NCBI GenBank assembly: GCA_964556655.1
Contig: CAZKWY010000019.1
Location: 1 to 12,354 of the forward strand
Source of the DNA: CAZKWY01 sp964556655
GTDB lineage: Bacteria; Patescibacteriota; Minisyncoccia; Portnoybacterales; UBA2143
Direction of reading: 5' to 3'
DNA: 12,354 bases
The position numbers were made by a program, and so were the translations under genes. The notes below the pieces were generated by a model. The model was not told where the DNA came from and did no database searches. It was given only the letters and a program-made list of their open reading frames with translations. Within the stretch, counting starts at the first letter, position 1, and every line of letters begins with the position of its first letter. Positions 6,208-12,354 of the stretch are shown here, piece after piece.

Positions 6208-6894
6208 TTAGTGGCTATGTCGGCTCCGCCATTTCCTTATTGCTTGATGATCACCTGACAAAAGAGTTTCTGGTACTTTTCTTTTTTTGCCGCCAATAAC
6301 AAGAGTTTCTGGCCTAGTATATTGAGGGTATTCATATTTTACGCCTACCGATTCAGAGTCTTCTTTGCCTGAAAAACTTTCCTCTTTTAATGATTCCTTG
6401 TTGATCACTCCTGGTACAAAACGGCTGACCGCGTCAATAACAACCATCGCAGGAAGCTCTCCGCCTGTTAGAATATATTCACCAATAGAAATTTCCTCAT
6501 CAGCTATATAGTCAGCCACTCTTTGATCCACTCCTTCGTAGCGTCCGCAAATAAGGGTTAATTGATCTATCTTAGCTAGCTGACAAACCTTTTTTTGGTC
6601 AAGCTTTTTCCCTTGCGGGGAAAGCAAAACAACCCTTCTTCCTTTTTTAGTCTTTCCAGAATTTTTTTTCTGGACGCTTTTGACTGCTTTGTAAATAGGT
6701 TCGACCATCATCACCATGCCCGGTCCGCCACCGTAGGGCTTATCGTCAACTGTTCTATGGCAATCTTCTGTATAGTCCCTAGGGTTATAGAAATTTATCT
6801 CAATTCTCCCTTTTTCCTGCGCCCTTTTAATTATGCTTTCCTTAAAATAGCAATTAAAAACATCGGGAAAAATAGTAATAATATTAAATATCAT
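6208..6894 (-). CDS. trmD: tRNA (guanine-37 N1)-methyltransferase TrmD
   Basis: Methylates G37 next to the anticodon of tRNAs reading CNN codons, using S-adenosylmethionine, which prevents +1 frameshifting. Family motifs are DDKPYGGGPGM (about 51-60) and the trefoil-knot SAM site made by LLSPQG (90-95), CGRYEGVDQR (116-125) and SIGEYILTGGELPAM (136-150). YPQYTRPE (189-196) and the linker LKEESF follow. I choose ATG 6894 (MIFNIITIFPDVF, like other TrmD N-termini) over the in-frame TTG at 6903, giving 228 residues. The C-terminus stops after IRKWRSRHSH, about 25 residues shorter than E. coli TrmD. No Shine-Dalgarno is visible. It is downstream of khpA and probably cotranscribed; rimM and rplS, frequent neighbours elsewhere, are absent. 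Confidence 0.96.
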   Translation of the reverse strand: MIFNIITIFPDVFNCYFKESIIKRAQEKGRIEINFYNPRDYTEDCHRTVDDKPYGGGPGMVMMVEPIYKAVKSVQKKNSGKTKKGRRVVLLSPQGKKLDQKKVCQLAKIDQLTLICGRYEGVDQRVADYIADEEISIGEYILTGGELPAMVVIDAVSRFVPGVINKESLKEESFSGKEDSESVGVKYEYPQYTRPETLVIGGKKRKVPETLLSGDHQAIRKWRSRHSH

Positions 6895-6975
6895 TTTATT
6901 CAAACAAACAAAAACTGCGCCTAAAAATAGAGTAGCACAGTCTTTGCAATCCCTAAAATGGAATTTGAGCGATTT

Positions 6976-7323
6976 TTATAGCTTTAATTCGTCAACTACC
7001 TCGTCTACGTCTTTCTTTGAATTATTCTCTTCTTCGGAGGCAGCAGTTTTTTCTTGAGTTCTGACTCTACCGCCTTCAGGCTCTTCAATCTTAAGATTAA
7101 TTCGAGCATTATTTTTAATGCCGATAACCCGCAAAATAGTACGGATAGCCCTAGCTGTAGATCCTTGCCGTCCAATAATCTGACCCATATCTTCTGGGTT
7201 TACTTTAAGGGTTAAAAGAACCCCCATTTCGTCAACCGATCTGGTTACCTGAACATCGTCAGGATGATTAACGACGGACTTGACAACGAACTCTAAGAAT
7301 TCCTGATCAAGATACTTAGCCAT
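6976..7323 (-). CDS. khpA: KH-domain RNA-binding protein KhpA (YlqC family)
   Basis: A 115-residue single KH-domain protein, a small RNA chaperone-like factor known in Gram-positives to partner KhpB and affect cell division and translation. The KH signature is IIGRQGSTARAIRTILR, with the GxxG loop at residues 51-54, preceded by a KSVVNHPDDVQV segment typical of YlqC proteins. After residue 80 there is a lysine/glutamate-rich tail of about 35 residues not usual in the roughly 75-80 residue family. Its position between rpsP and trmD is the conserved place for ylqC. A strong promoter lies 130 nt upstream and the leader is structured, so it can be transcribed apart from rpsP. No Shine-Dalgarno precedes the ATG. 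Confidence 0.9.
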   Translation of the reverse strand: MAKYLDQEFLEFVVKSVVNHPDDVQVTRSVDEMGVLLTLKVNPEDMGQIIGRQGSTARAIRTILRVIGIKNNARINLKIEEPEGGRVRTQEKTAASEEENNSKKDVDEVVDELKL

Positions 7324-7372
7324 AATTCTATGCGATTACTAATCAACTACGAATTTATCCGAATTGCCTTTG

Positions 7373-7443
7373 TCGCAAAATAGAATAATCCGAGATGATT
7401 TGCGATTTATAGCAGTTCGACCTTTCGCTCTTTTTAACTGCTA
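7373..7443 (-). promoter_or_regulatory. Structured 5' leader of khpA
   Basis: Two hairpins can form in the roughly 124-nt leader: TAGCAGTT/AACTGCTA (8 bp, 7443-7436 with 7417-7410) and TCGCAAA/TTTGCGA (7 bp, 7405-7399 with 7379-7373). They lie between the promoter and the start codon. No U-run follows either, so they are not terminators. No known riboswitch or ribosomal-protein leader is recognised. Confidence 0.4.
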
Positions 7444-7453
7444 CTCTGCTTTT

Positions 7454-7481
7454 ATTTTACTCCTGTATAAAAATTTGTCAA
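7454..7481 (-). promoter_or_regulatory. Promoter for khpA-trmD
   Basis: On the minus strand TTGACA (7481-7476, perfect -35) is followed after 16 bp by TAAAAT (7459-7454, 5/6 of the -10). It begins about 22 nt after the rpsP stop, so khpA-trmD have their own transcript with a start near 7447. Confidence 0.75.
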
Positions 7482-7503
7482 GAGACAAAAATCCAAAGTT
7501 TTC

Positions 7504-7974
7504 CTATTTTGATTCATCTTCTGGCTCGACTTTTCCCTCTTTTTCTAGTTCTTCGGACTTATTGCTCCCAAGTCTTTTTTCCCTGTCTTCTTCTTTGTTT
7601 TCACTCTCCTGTTTTTCCTCTTTAGCAGGCTTTTCCAAAGCCTCTTCGCCGCCTTCTTCCACTGCCTTCTCTTCGGTTTTTTCTTCTGGTTTTTCTCCCC
7701 GATCTTTAGCCTTTATTTTCTTTGGCCTTCTAGGCCCTTCTACTGCTCCCTGCCTAACCAGCAGATTATATACGGAATCCGAAGCCTGGGCTCCTTGGCC
7801 AAGCCAATATTTAATCCTTTCCGTTTCGAGGTTGGCTTCTTTCTGCCGCGGATCATAGCTGCCCAATATTTCTAAAAAACCTCCGCTTTGAGCGGCGCGC
7901 TTTTTTTCTATTAAAACGATCCGATAAGTGGGAGCATTCTTTTTTCCTCTCCTTGAAAAGCGAATAACTAGCAT
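7504..7974 (-). CDS. rpsP: 30S ribosomal protein S16 with long charged C-terminal tail
   Basis: Residues 1 to about 82 are a normal S16: MLVIRFSRRGKKNAPTYRIV, then the conserved LEILGSYDPR and the KYWLGQGAQASDSVYNLL segment. S16 binds 16S rRNA in the body of the 30S subunit and is an early assembly protein. Bacterial S16 is usually 80-90 residues. This one continues for about 72 more residues almost entirely of Glu, Lys, Gly and Ser, predicted disordered. The gene starts 25 nt after rnc, has no Shine-Dalgarno, and ends in TAG. The tail is in frame, with base use like the rest of the window, so it appears genuine rather than a readthrough artefact. Confidence 0.96.
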   Translation of the reverse strand: MLVIRFSRRGKKNAPTYRIVLIEKKRAAQSGGFLEILGSYDPRQKEANLETERIKYWLGQGAQASDSVYNLLVRQGAVEGPRRPKKIKAKDRGEKPEEKTEEKAVEEGGEEALEKPAKEEKQESENKEEDREKRLGSNKSEELEKEGKVEPEDESK

Positions 7975-7999
7975 ACTGTTTTATTAATTAAATATGTTT

Positions 8000-8683
8000 T
8001 TACCATCCTTTTTCTTTAAGCGATTTTTCTGCTGCTTTTTCCTGCGCCTCTTGCTTAGAGTTCCCTTCGCCTTTGCCTGTCATCTCTTCGCCTAGAAAAA
8101 CGCCAACCGTAAATTTCTTGTTATGATCAGGGCCCTCTTCGCTAATTACTTCGTAGACCGGTGTAATTCCCAATCTCTCCTGCGCCTCTTCCTGAAAACG
8201 GCTTTTCGGATCGCGATAAAGCTGATGATTAATAATTTCAGGGAGTTCTTTTAAGATCTCTCTTTCAATCAATGATCTGGCTTTTTCATATCCTTGATCC
8301 AGATAGATAGCGCCTACTAATGCTTCAAAAGTGTTAGCTAAGATACACTGGCGGGCCCGCCCATTATCTTTGGCCTCTCCCCGGCTTAGAAACAAATATT
8401 TGTTTATTCCTAGGCGCTCCGATATTCGCGCAAGCATCTTGGTATTAACTAAGGAAGCGCGCCAGCTTGTCAACTCTCCTTCTGGATTAGAATAGTTGCG
8501 GTACAAAAAATCGGTCACTACAAGTTCTAACACAGCATCGCCTAAAAATTCAAGTCTTTCGTTATCTTTTAGGTAAAAGCTTGGATTTTCATTAAGATAA
8601 GAGCGATGAACAAAAGCCTGCTTTAAAATGTCCTTATTTTTAAATTTTACGCTTATTTTTTCTTCAAAAGAAGAGATGTCCAT
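8000..8683 (-). CDS. rnc: Ribonuclease III
   Basis: Double-strand-specific endonuclease that releases precursor rRNAs by cutting the leader/trailer stems. The RNase III domain spans about residues 5-150, with the signature NERLEFLGDAVLE (41-53; acidic ligands Glu42, Glu45, Asp49) and ILANTFEALVGAIYLDQG (114-131; Glu120). The double-stranded-RNA-binding domain follows from about 155 to 226 (DPKSRFQEEAQER...KKFTVGVFLGEE...GEGNSKQEAQEKAAEKSL). At the position of E. coli Asp114 there is Asn117, a substitution seen in other family members by memory. A substrate is in the same window: the 25-bp stem around the 16S. It lies between nusB (69 nt) and rpsP (25 nt). No Shine-Dalgarno. Confidence 0.97.
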   Translation of the reverse strand: MDISSFEEKISVKFKNKDILKQAFVHRSYLNENPSFYLKDNERLEFLGDAVLELVVTDFLYRNYSNPEGELTSWRASLVNTKMLARISERLGINKYLFLSRGEAKDNGRARQCILANTFEALVGAIYLDQGYEKARSLIEREILKELPEIINHQLYRDPKSRFQEEAQERLGITPVYEVISEEGPDHNKKFTVGVFLGEEMTGKGEGNSKQEAQEKAAEKSLKEKGW

Positions 8684-8752
8684 TTTTTCAAGCAGTCTAT
8701 AGAACGCAAGGCAAAGATCTTTTCTTCGCCCTAGGTGCTAGAGGCTGTCTTT

Positions 8753-9190
8753 TTACTGTTCCTTGCCCGGCTCTCCTATCTCCCGATAAATAGTTCCCAG
8801 TACCCCGTTAACAAACTTACCTGAAGATTCTCCGCCAAAAGTTTTCGCCATTTCAATGGCCTCATTGATAGCTACCTTGGGAGGGACTTCCTCGCGATTG
8901 GCATAAAGAAGCTCGTACAGCCCTATGCGTAAAATATTACGGTCAACAATAGTAATCTGGTCCATAGGCCATTCAGGAGCCGATTTTTCAATAATTTTAT
9001 CTATCTTTTCCGAATGCTCCACCGCTCCATTGACTATCTGCCAGATAAAGCCATCCTTTTCCATTCCAGGACCGAACTCTTTAATATTTCTTTTGACAAT
9101 CTCTTCTAAACTTTTTGGGTCTTTGCCCTTAAAATCCCATTCATAAAGAGATTGCATCGCAATGGAACGCGAAAGATGACGATTAGCCAT
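8753..9190 (-). CDS. nusB: Transcription antitermination factor NusB
   Basis: A 145-residue all-helical RNA-binding protein that with NusE (S10) binds boxA in rRNA leaders and keeps RNA polymerase from terminating early. The family is shown by the N-terminal SRSIAMQSLYEWDF, the central PEWPMDQITIVDRNILRIGLYELLY, and the C-terminal signature AINEAIEMAKTFGGESSGKFVNGVLGTIYRE. Length is normal. It starts 59 nt after rpmF and is followed by rnc and rpsP in the same orientation. A boxA-like motif is present at the start of the 16S leader in this window, its likely target. No Shine-Dalgarno precedes the ATG. Confidence 0.96.
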   Translation of the reverse strand: MANRHLSRSIAMQSLYEWDFKGKDPKSLEEIVKRNIKEFGPGMEKDGFIWQIVNGAVEHSEKIDKIIEKSAPEWPMDQITIVDRNILRIGLYELLYANREEVPPKVAINEAIEMAKTFGGESSGKFVNGVLGTIYREIGEPGKEQ

Positions 9191-9249
9191 AGCAATTAAT
9201 TTTTGCTAGATCTTTTAATTTTCGACTAAGAGCTAAGAAGTAATTTTAA

Positions 9250-9534
9250 CTATTTTTTAGAAAGCCCCTCCATATTTAATCCCTTGCCAGCCTCTTGCTG
9301 AGTCTCCTGTTCGGCCATTTCTTTTTCTTTTTTCTTCCTTTCTTTTTTATCCAGCTTCTTCATCACGTCGATTACTTCCCTGCCATTGTAAAATCCACAA
9401 TTTTGGCAAACCCGATGAGAAGCAACAAGCGCTCCACATTTGGAACAATTAAAAAGAGTCTGCTTTTTTAAAGCATGATGCGAACGCCTTTTATTCCTTC
9501 TTGACTTAGTATGTCTTTGTTTCGGAACAGCCAT
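9250..9534 (-). CDS. rpmF: 50S ribosomal protein L32 with C-terminal extension
   Basis: The first 56 or so residues are a standard zinc-ribbon L32: MAVPKQRHTKSRRNKRRSHH, then Cys30-x2-Cys33 and Cys43-x2-Cys46 that bind Zn2+, then NCGFYNGREVID. Bacterial L32 is normally 55-65 residues. Here about 35 more residues rich in Lys, Glu and Gln extend the C-terminus. It starts 23 nt after htrA, close enough for a shared transcript, and has no Shine-Dalgarno. It ends in TAG. Confidence 0.96.
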   Translation of the reverse strand: MAVPKQRHTKSRRNKRRSHHALKKQTLFNCSKCGALVASHRVCQNCGFYNGREVIDVMKKLDKKERKKKEKEMAEQETQQEAGKGLNMEGLSKK

Positions 9535-9557
9535 TTTAAAATTAGTTAAAAATTAAA

Positions 9558-10835
9558 TTATTCTCTTTCCCCTAAGACAACATCCAATGCTTTTTCCTCT
9601 CCTTGACGCTGAATTTTAAGAGTGATTTTTTCTCCCACCTGATATTGATGAATTAATTCGGCCAAAGTATTTTCTTTGGTTATCTTTTCTCCATTCACCT
9701 CCAGAATAATATCGTTTTCTTTAATCCCCGCTTTGTCCGCAGCGCTTCCGGGCATTACTGCTGTCTCGCTCGGATACTCTCCGCGGATGACTAGAGCCCC
9801 ATGATCTACCGACAAATTATTATTCTCTTGAATATTTTCATCAATGAGAATATATCTTACTCCCAAAAAGGGATAGCTGATTTTACCCTCTTTTTTAATT
9901 TGCTCAATATCGCGGCGGGCTTTTTCTATGGGCAGAGAAAAGCCAATATTTTGCGCTCCCTGAGCCATAGCTACATTTATGCCGATAGCCTTGCCCTCCA
10001 AATCCAGGAGAGGGCCGCCAGAATTGCCTGGATTAATAGCAGCGTCGGTCTGGATAACTTCTGAGAATTCTTCTGTCTGGCCTAACGAGCCTTGCGCGCT
10101 AATAGACCGCCGCAAACCAGAAATCACTCCTACGCTCACCGTATTGCGAAATTCTCCCAAAGCATTGCCGATAGCAATGGCCGTCTGGCCAATTTTTAAA
10201 TTATTAGAGTCGCCTAATTCTATAACAGGAAGATTGCTTTTGTCAATTTTTAAAATAGCGATGTCTTCTACTGGATCACGCGCTAGCACTTCAGCGGCGA
10301 TTTTCTCTCCTTCGTTGGTTAGCACCGTATAATCGGCTTCTTCGTCCAAAACCACATGCTTATTAGTTAAAATTAGCCCGTCAGAAGAGACGATAAAGCC
10401 AGTTCCGCCTCCAACTTCTTTTTCTTCGTATCCTCTTTGGCGATATTGGGGCACGCTAAAATCAAAGGGGGAAAAGAAGTCATTGCCAAAAAACTGGCGA
10501 AAAAACTCTTCCTCGCCAAAAGAATTATAGTCGTCGTAGTGCCTTTCTATTACCGGCAAATCTTTGGTAACAATAATGTTAACCACTGCCGGCGCGTTCT
10601 TTTTCACCAGATCAATTATTTTCTGCTCATAGGAAAGAGCTGCCTCTTGCTGGTTTGTTTCTTTTTCGCTTTCCGAAGTGCCGTCTTTTTCTACAAGAGA
10701 AGACAAGTTGCTAAAATCGCCTACCAGTCCGACAACTAAAAAAGCAGTTAATACTGCTGCAACAAAACTGACGACAGCTGACAAAATAACTGCCTCTCTT
10801 AGCTCAATTTTTGACCTGCTTTTAATTTTCTTCAT
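9558..10835 (-). CDS. htrA: HtrA/DegP-type membrane-anchored serine protease with one PDZ domain
   Basis: A 425-residue envelope protease of the S1C family that degrades misfolded exported proteins. Order: short basic N-terminus, one transmembrane anchor (about 16-39), a linker, a trypsin-like domain (about 70-315), and a single PDZ domain (about 320-423). The triad is visible as TNKHVV (His160), DPVEDIAIL (Asp191) and NPGNSGGPL (Ser272). The LA-loop region (FFRQFFGNDFF) is present. The domain layout is like DegS and Gram-positive HtrA rather than two-PDZ DegP. Its own promoter lies 32-60 bp upstream. GGAGG stops only one base before the ATG, unusually close for a Shine-Dalgarno. Confidence 0.95.
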   Translation of the reverse strand: MKKIKSRSKIELREAVILSAVVSFVAAVLTAFLVVGLVGDFSNLSSLVEKDGTSESEKETNQQEAALSYEQKIIDLVKKNAPAVVNIIVTKDLPVIERHYDDYNSFGEEEFFRQFFGNDFFSPFDFSVPQYRQRGYEEKEVGGGTGFIVSSDGLILTNKHVVLDEEADYTVLTNEGEKIAAEVLARDPVEDIAILKIDKSNLPVIELGDSNNLKIGQTAIAIGNALGEFRNTVSVGVISGLRRSISAQGSLGQTEEFSEVIQTDAAINPGNSGGPLLDLEGKAIGINVAMAQGAQNIGFSLPIEKARRDIEQIKKEGKISYPFLGVRYILIDENIQENNNLSVDHGALVIRGEYPSETAVMPGSAADKAGIKENDIILEVNGEKITKENTLAELIHQYQVGEKITLKIQRQGEEKALDVVLGERE

Positions 10836-10866
10836 TCCTCCGATAAATCTTTCTTAAACAAGTTAT

Positions 10867-10895
10867 AAATTAACAAAAAATATTCTTTCTGTCAA
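10867..10895 (-). promoter_or_regulatory. Promoter of htrA
   Basis: On the minus strand TTGACA (10895-10890) is followed after 17 bp by TAATTT (10872-10867). It lies in the 84-bp gap between the DUF5667-like gene and htrA, giving a leader of about 25 nt. rpmF and nusB have no clear promoters and may depend on it in part. Confidence 0.65.
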
Positions 10896-10919
10896 AGTCC
10901 GACCAATAATTGCCAATGA

Positions 10920-11804
10920 TTATTGGGAAGGAAATAATTTTTCTATCATATTTTTTAGTTCTTCTTGTGCTTTAACGTTAAATCCTTTCTTCTGCTGGGA
11001 AGCGTTTTGATTGCTAGATGGAATTTCTTCTCCCTCGCTGGTCTGATTTTCCTTTAATTCCTGTTCCTCTTCTATCTTGCGCTTCTGTTCTCTTATCTCC
11101 TCCATCATTTGTTTATGCTCATTTTTAATCTCTTCTATTGCTTCCTTAATTGACTCCTGCGGAGATGCTTCTTTTAATTCTTCTATTATCCCCATCCTCC
11201 TAACTCTAAGGACCGCCGGTTCGGCAGAATTCTCCAGTCCCTTCTTTAGCATCTCTTTAAATTCTTCTTTGTTTTGCAGGCGGTTCATAACTTCGCCAAA
11301 TCTTTCTAAATGCCTCTCACGATTTTTTCGGATAGTTTCCATGGGCTCTTCAGGCACTTGTTCTTCCAACTTTTTCAATATTTGCTGATGCTTAATTTGG
11401 TGCTCGGCATATTTATCCAAAAAAGCATTGGCTTGCTCTTTCCCTTCTTCGCCAAGAGAAACAGCTCTTTCATTAATGCGAGTAATAATTTCTTCGTAAT
11501 TTTGACATCTTCTTTCTAACTCTTCTTCTAGAGCTTGATCGGATAATTCTTCACCAGCTCTTTCTCTTAGTTTAACAAGTTCGCGACTGGCCTTTTCCAG
11601 CTCCAATTGAGATTTTTTGACAGGATCCTGAGCAACCCATATTTTGACCTCTCTTACTAAATCGCCAAACCAAGAAAAATAGCCTGATTCGCTAACGCCC
11701 AACTCCTCTGCCGCCACATCTTCTTCTTGGGCGAAAGCCGTAATTGAAAACATAATCAGAAACGCTAAGACAAAAAACGAATAGAGAAGAATTTTTTTAT
11801 CCAT
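10920..11804 (-). CDS. Secreted coiled-coil protein, DUF5667-like
   Basis: A 294-residue exported protein of unknown function. A signal peptide is clear: MDKKILL, a hydrophobic core to about residue 22, and a likely cleavage after AFA (25). The mature part begins acidic, then SWFGDLVREVKIWVAQDPVKKSQLELEKASRELVKL resembles the DUF5667 pattern (W.E...L....DPVKKAEL.L..A..RL), common in Patescibacteria and Actinobacteria. The rest is almost wholly helical and Glu/Lys-rich, likely long coiled coils, with a polar linker near 255-275 and a short C-terminal helix. It begins 3 nt after the upstream gene, so translation is probably coupled; no Shine-Dalgarno. Assignment to DUF5667 is from memory of the pattern. 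Confidence 0.75.
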   Translation of the reverse strand: MDKKILLYSFFVLAFLIMFSITAFAQEEDVAAEELGVSESGYFSWFGDLVREVKIWVAQDPVKKSQLELEKASRELVKLRERAGEELSDQALEEELERRCQNYEEIITRINERAVSLGEEGKEQANAFLDKYAEHQIKHQQILKKLEEQVPEEPMETIRKNRERHLERFGEVMNRLQNKEEFKEMLKKGLENSAEPAVLRVRRMGIIEELKEASPQESIKEAIEEIKNEHKQMMEEIREQKRKIEEEQELKENQTSEGEEIPSSNQNASQQKKGFNVKAQEELKNMIEKLFPSQ

Positions 11805-11807
11805 AAT

Positions 11808-12290
11808 TTATTTTTTAGGCGGAAGGCCAATAATTTTCCATTCCATCTTTTCTTTAATTTTTTTTAACAATTGAAAGGGATGTTCTTTTTTATAATTTCC
11901 CGCAAAAGAAAAACAAACTTTTTTTCTTGCGCTAGGAGAAAACTCCTTCTCTAAAAGAGGAGTAAGATAGTCAGGACAAAAAAGATAAATCCTAGAAAAA
12001 TCGCTTTTTTTTGAAAGAGCGACAAATTTATCTTTCATCTGTCTGAGAAATCGGTCCCTTACTTTTTCTTTTTGGGGCTCGCAAACAGCGCCCCAAGAAA
12101 AAACCTGCCCTTTCCCTGAAGTTTTAAAATGCCCTTCACGATCAGAGTAACGAGGCGTTTTTACAGAAAGAGTATCTATTTTAGAAATCTCGCCTTTAAA
12201 AGCAAGATAAAAATCAGCTGACTGTCGCCCAGCAACGACCAAAAGAGCGGCTTCATTTTTGAATTGAGGCAGTTCTTTTTTAATCTTCAT
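11808..12290 (-). CDS. Putative baeRF / host-attachment-like (release-factor-fold) protein
   Basis: A 160-residue soluble protein. The start, ALLVVAGRQSADFYLAFKGEISKIDTLSVKTPRYSDREGHFK, follows the pattern of the bacterial archaeo-eukaryotic release-factor-like (baeRF, Host_attach) N-terminal domain. That pattern is a beta strand, a small-residue turn, a strand with 'a.fy....g.i..l', and then a basic/acidic segment with His. The later SRIYLFCPDYLTPLLEKEF fits the family's 'lil.ap...l..l.' strand-helix. No catalytic GGQ is visible. Function in this family is not established; a ribosome-associated role has been proposed. It is the first gene of the unit, followed by the DUF5667-like gene after 3 nt. 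No Shine-Dalgarno. The family call is uncertain. Confidence 0.5.
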   Translation of the reverse strand: MKIKKELPQFKNEAALLVVAGRQSADFYLAFKGEISKIDTLSVKTPRYSDREGHFKTSGKGQVFSWGAVCEPQKEKVRDRFLRQMKDKFVALSKKSDFSRIYLFCPDYLTPLLEKEFSPSARKKVCFSFAGNYKKEHPFQLLKKIKEKMEWKIIGLPPKK

Positions 12291-12315
12291 AAATTAATTT
12301 GTAAGAATAGCTCGC

Positions 12316-12349
12316 GTTGTTAACACTTTTAGGATAAAGTATTAACAAC
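12316..12349. repeat. Near-perfect 14-bp inverted repeat upstream of the baeRF-like gene
   Basis: GTTGTTAACACTTT (12316-12329) and AAAGTATTAACAAC (12336-12349) pair with one T-G, across a 6-nt loop. It lies 26-59 bp upstream of the start codon at 12290. No U-run follows on either strand, so an operator or a leader hairpin is more likely than a terminator. The core TTAACACTT-N8-AAGTATTAA recalls, loosely, the CIRCE operator. Confidence 0.6.
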
Positions 12350-12354
12350 ATGAC

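Noticed and set aside
6895..6903. TTG start for trmD giving three extra residues
   Set aside because: The ATG at 6894 gives the N-terminus typical of TrmD (MIFNIITIFPDVF); neither has a Shine-Dalgarno.
7364..7858. A 164-codon plus-strand frame rich in Ser/Phe opposite rpsP
   Set aside because: It is the complement of the Glu/Lys-rich S16 tail, which naturally reads as Ser/Phe; rpsP is certain.

Overview
The window reads as a chromosomal segment of a Patescibacteria (CPR) bacterium, probably Parcubacteria-like. The evidence is an AT-rich genome with compact genes, a 16S rRNA gene (about 4445-5951, minus strand) that departs from bacterial consensus inside several universal-primer sites, almost no Shine-Dalgarno sequences, and the typical CPR complement of small conserved membrane and secreted proteins. 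All genes I can support lie on the minus strand, so the biological reading direction is right to left. Stop codons are TAA or TAG, with no sign of UGA recoding.

Right part (12354 to 6208): a release-factor-fold (baeRF-like) protein and a secreted coiled-coil DUF5667-like protein are separated by 3 nt. Next come an HtrA-type membrane-anchored protease behind its own promoter, then rpmF, nusB, rnc, rpsP, khpA and trmD. This is the translation and rRNA-maturation block familiar from many bacteria, but rimM and rplS are missing. A near-consensus promoter and a structured leader precede khpA.

Middle (6207 to 4079): a nested 91-bp palindrome sits just after trmD. It is followed by a near-perfect rRNA promoter (TTGACA-17-TAAGAT), a 120-nt leader and a full-length 16S gene. 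A 25-bp leader/trailer complementarity encloses the 16S and is an expected RNase III substrate. The trailer carries two equal-length (77 nt) copies of an unrecognised structured element, with many compensatory base changes in a stem and an H-type pseudoknot.

Left part (4078 to 1): the rRNA operon is broken up. Where a 16S-tRNA-23S spacer would be expected there is a decayed membrane-protein gene (homopolymer frameshift plus in-frame TAG), an intrinsic terminator, tRNA-Ile(GAU) with its own promoter, an IMP dehydrogenase of the unusual Tritrichomonas foetus-like type, and a TM-helix-repeat channel-like protein. The first ~37 nt of a 23S rRNA gene follow a candidate promoter. Bases 1-54 do not continue the 23S; they look like high-GC coding sequence from another organism, so the contig end is probably chimeric.

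Functionally the window joins rRNA synthesis (promoter, NusB), rRNA processing (RNase III and the long stem) and ribosome/tRNA components (S16, L32, TrmD, KhpA). The GuaB and membrane-protein genes lie within the split rRNA locus.
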